A stretch of DNA of 33,057 nt from an uncultured Burkholderiales bacterium (GTDB lineage: Bacteria > Pseudomonadota > Gammaproteobacteria > Burkholderiales > Burkholderiaceae_C): assembly GCA_937873395.1 (NCBI GenBank), contig CALMYH010000122.1:1-33057 (forward strand), given 5' to 3'. Below, in pieces: positions 32,997-33,057 of this stretch; the first letter of the stretch is position 1, and every line of letters begins with the position of its first letter. Under the pieces are notes generated by a model. That model did no database searches. It was not told where the DNA came from and saw nothing but the letters and a program-made list of their open reading frames with translations. Made by a program: the position numbers and the translations under genes.

Positions 32997-33057
32997 TCAG
33001 ACCGACATGCCGGGGTTGCCCCCCATCCCGACGATCTGCGGGGTGTTGATCTTCACC
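32997..33057 (-). CDS. 3' end of an unidentified gene
   Basis: A minus-strand frame entering from the right edge ends at a TGA (32999-32997). Its last residues read VKINTPQIVGMGGNPGMSV, which is clean coding sequence with no in-frame stop. It is too short to assign a family. It converges on the deaminase gene and stops just before the terminator hairpin. Confidence 0.5.
   Translation of the reverse strand, partial: VKINTPQIVGMGGNPGMSV

Overview
The window looks like chromosomal DNA from a GC-rich betaproteobacterium of the Burkholderiales, most likely Comamonadaceae (Hydrogenophaga-like). That placement rests on GC content, gene repertoire and protein style; no rRNA, tRNA or other taxonomic marker is present.

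Left part (1-10021, all genes on the minus strand). A LysE/RhtB exporter (108-719) is followed by a polymorphic-toxin island. The active-looking gene is a Sec-exported RHS protein of 1874 residues (4397-10021). Its C-terminal tip is a Tle1/DUF2235-type phospholipase. A periplasmic immunity candidate (3474-4400) overlaps its stop codon. Downstream lies an orphan tip (1637-3352): about 200 codons of RHS core joined to a different Tle1-type phospholipase, followed by a related immunity gene (990-1622). After that comes a decayed scrap of a third RHS core (835-962). The core parts of the main gene and the orphan share a perfect 604-bp repeat (2727-3330 and 5613-6216). The arrangement reads as successive tip replacements, newest to oldest in the direction of transcription.

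Middle (10093-23038, minus strand). A Tad/Flp pilus locus: flp pilin, TadG-like protein, an unknown secreted protein, TadE-like pseudopilin, a second unknown exported protein, a miniature Flp-like pilin, CpaB, a secretin with two extra SH3-like domains, an FHA-CpaF ATPase, TadB, TadC, a DUF192 protein and a TadE-like protein with a Pro/Gly/Cys-rich tail. Many genes overlap by ATGA and no clear intrinsic terminator was seen from flp to the RHS gene, so the toxin may be expressed as the distal part of the pilus operon. No prepilin peptidase, TadZ/CpaE or TadD is in the window. A divergent apolipoprotein N-acyltransferase-like gene (23292-24917, plus strand) starts opposite flp.

Right part. A four-gene minus-strand operon (29112 to 24940) encodes DUF3348, DUF802, OmpA/MotB-like and DUF2894 proteins. 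The DUF802 protein has a MotA/TolQ-like channel with a coiled-coil tail of about 550 residues, and its partner is MotB-like with an aspartate at the start of its membrane segment. This resembles the ZorA/ZorB motor of Zorya. Next comes a metabolic pair, glycerate 2-kinase and hydroxypyruvate isomerase (31461 to 29312, minus), and a divergent 8-oxoguanine deaminase-like amidohydrolase (31489-32943, plus). A strong hairpin and the 3' end of an unidentified minus-strand gene close the window.

The two strongest candidates for undescribed biology are the RHS-phospholipase toxin embedded in a Tad operon and the Zorya-like motor operon with two uncharacterised partners.
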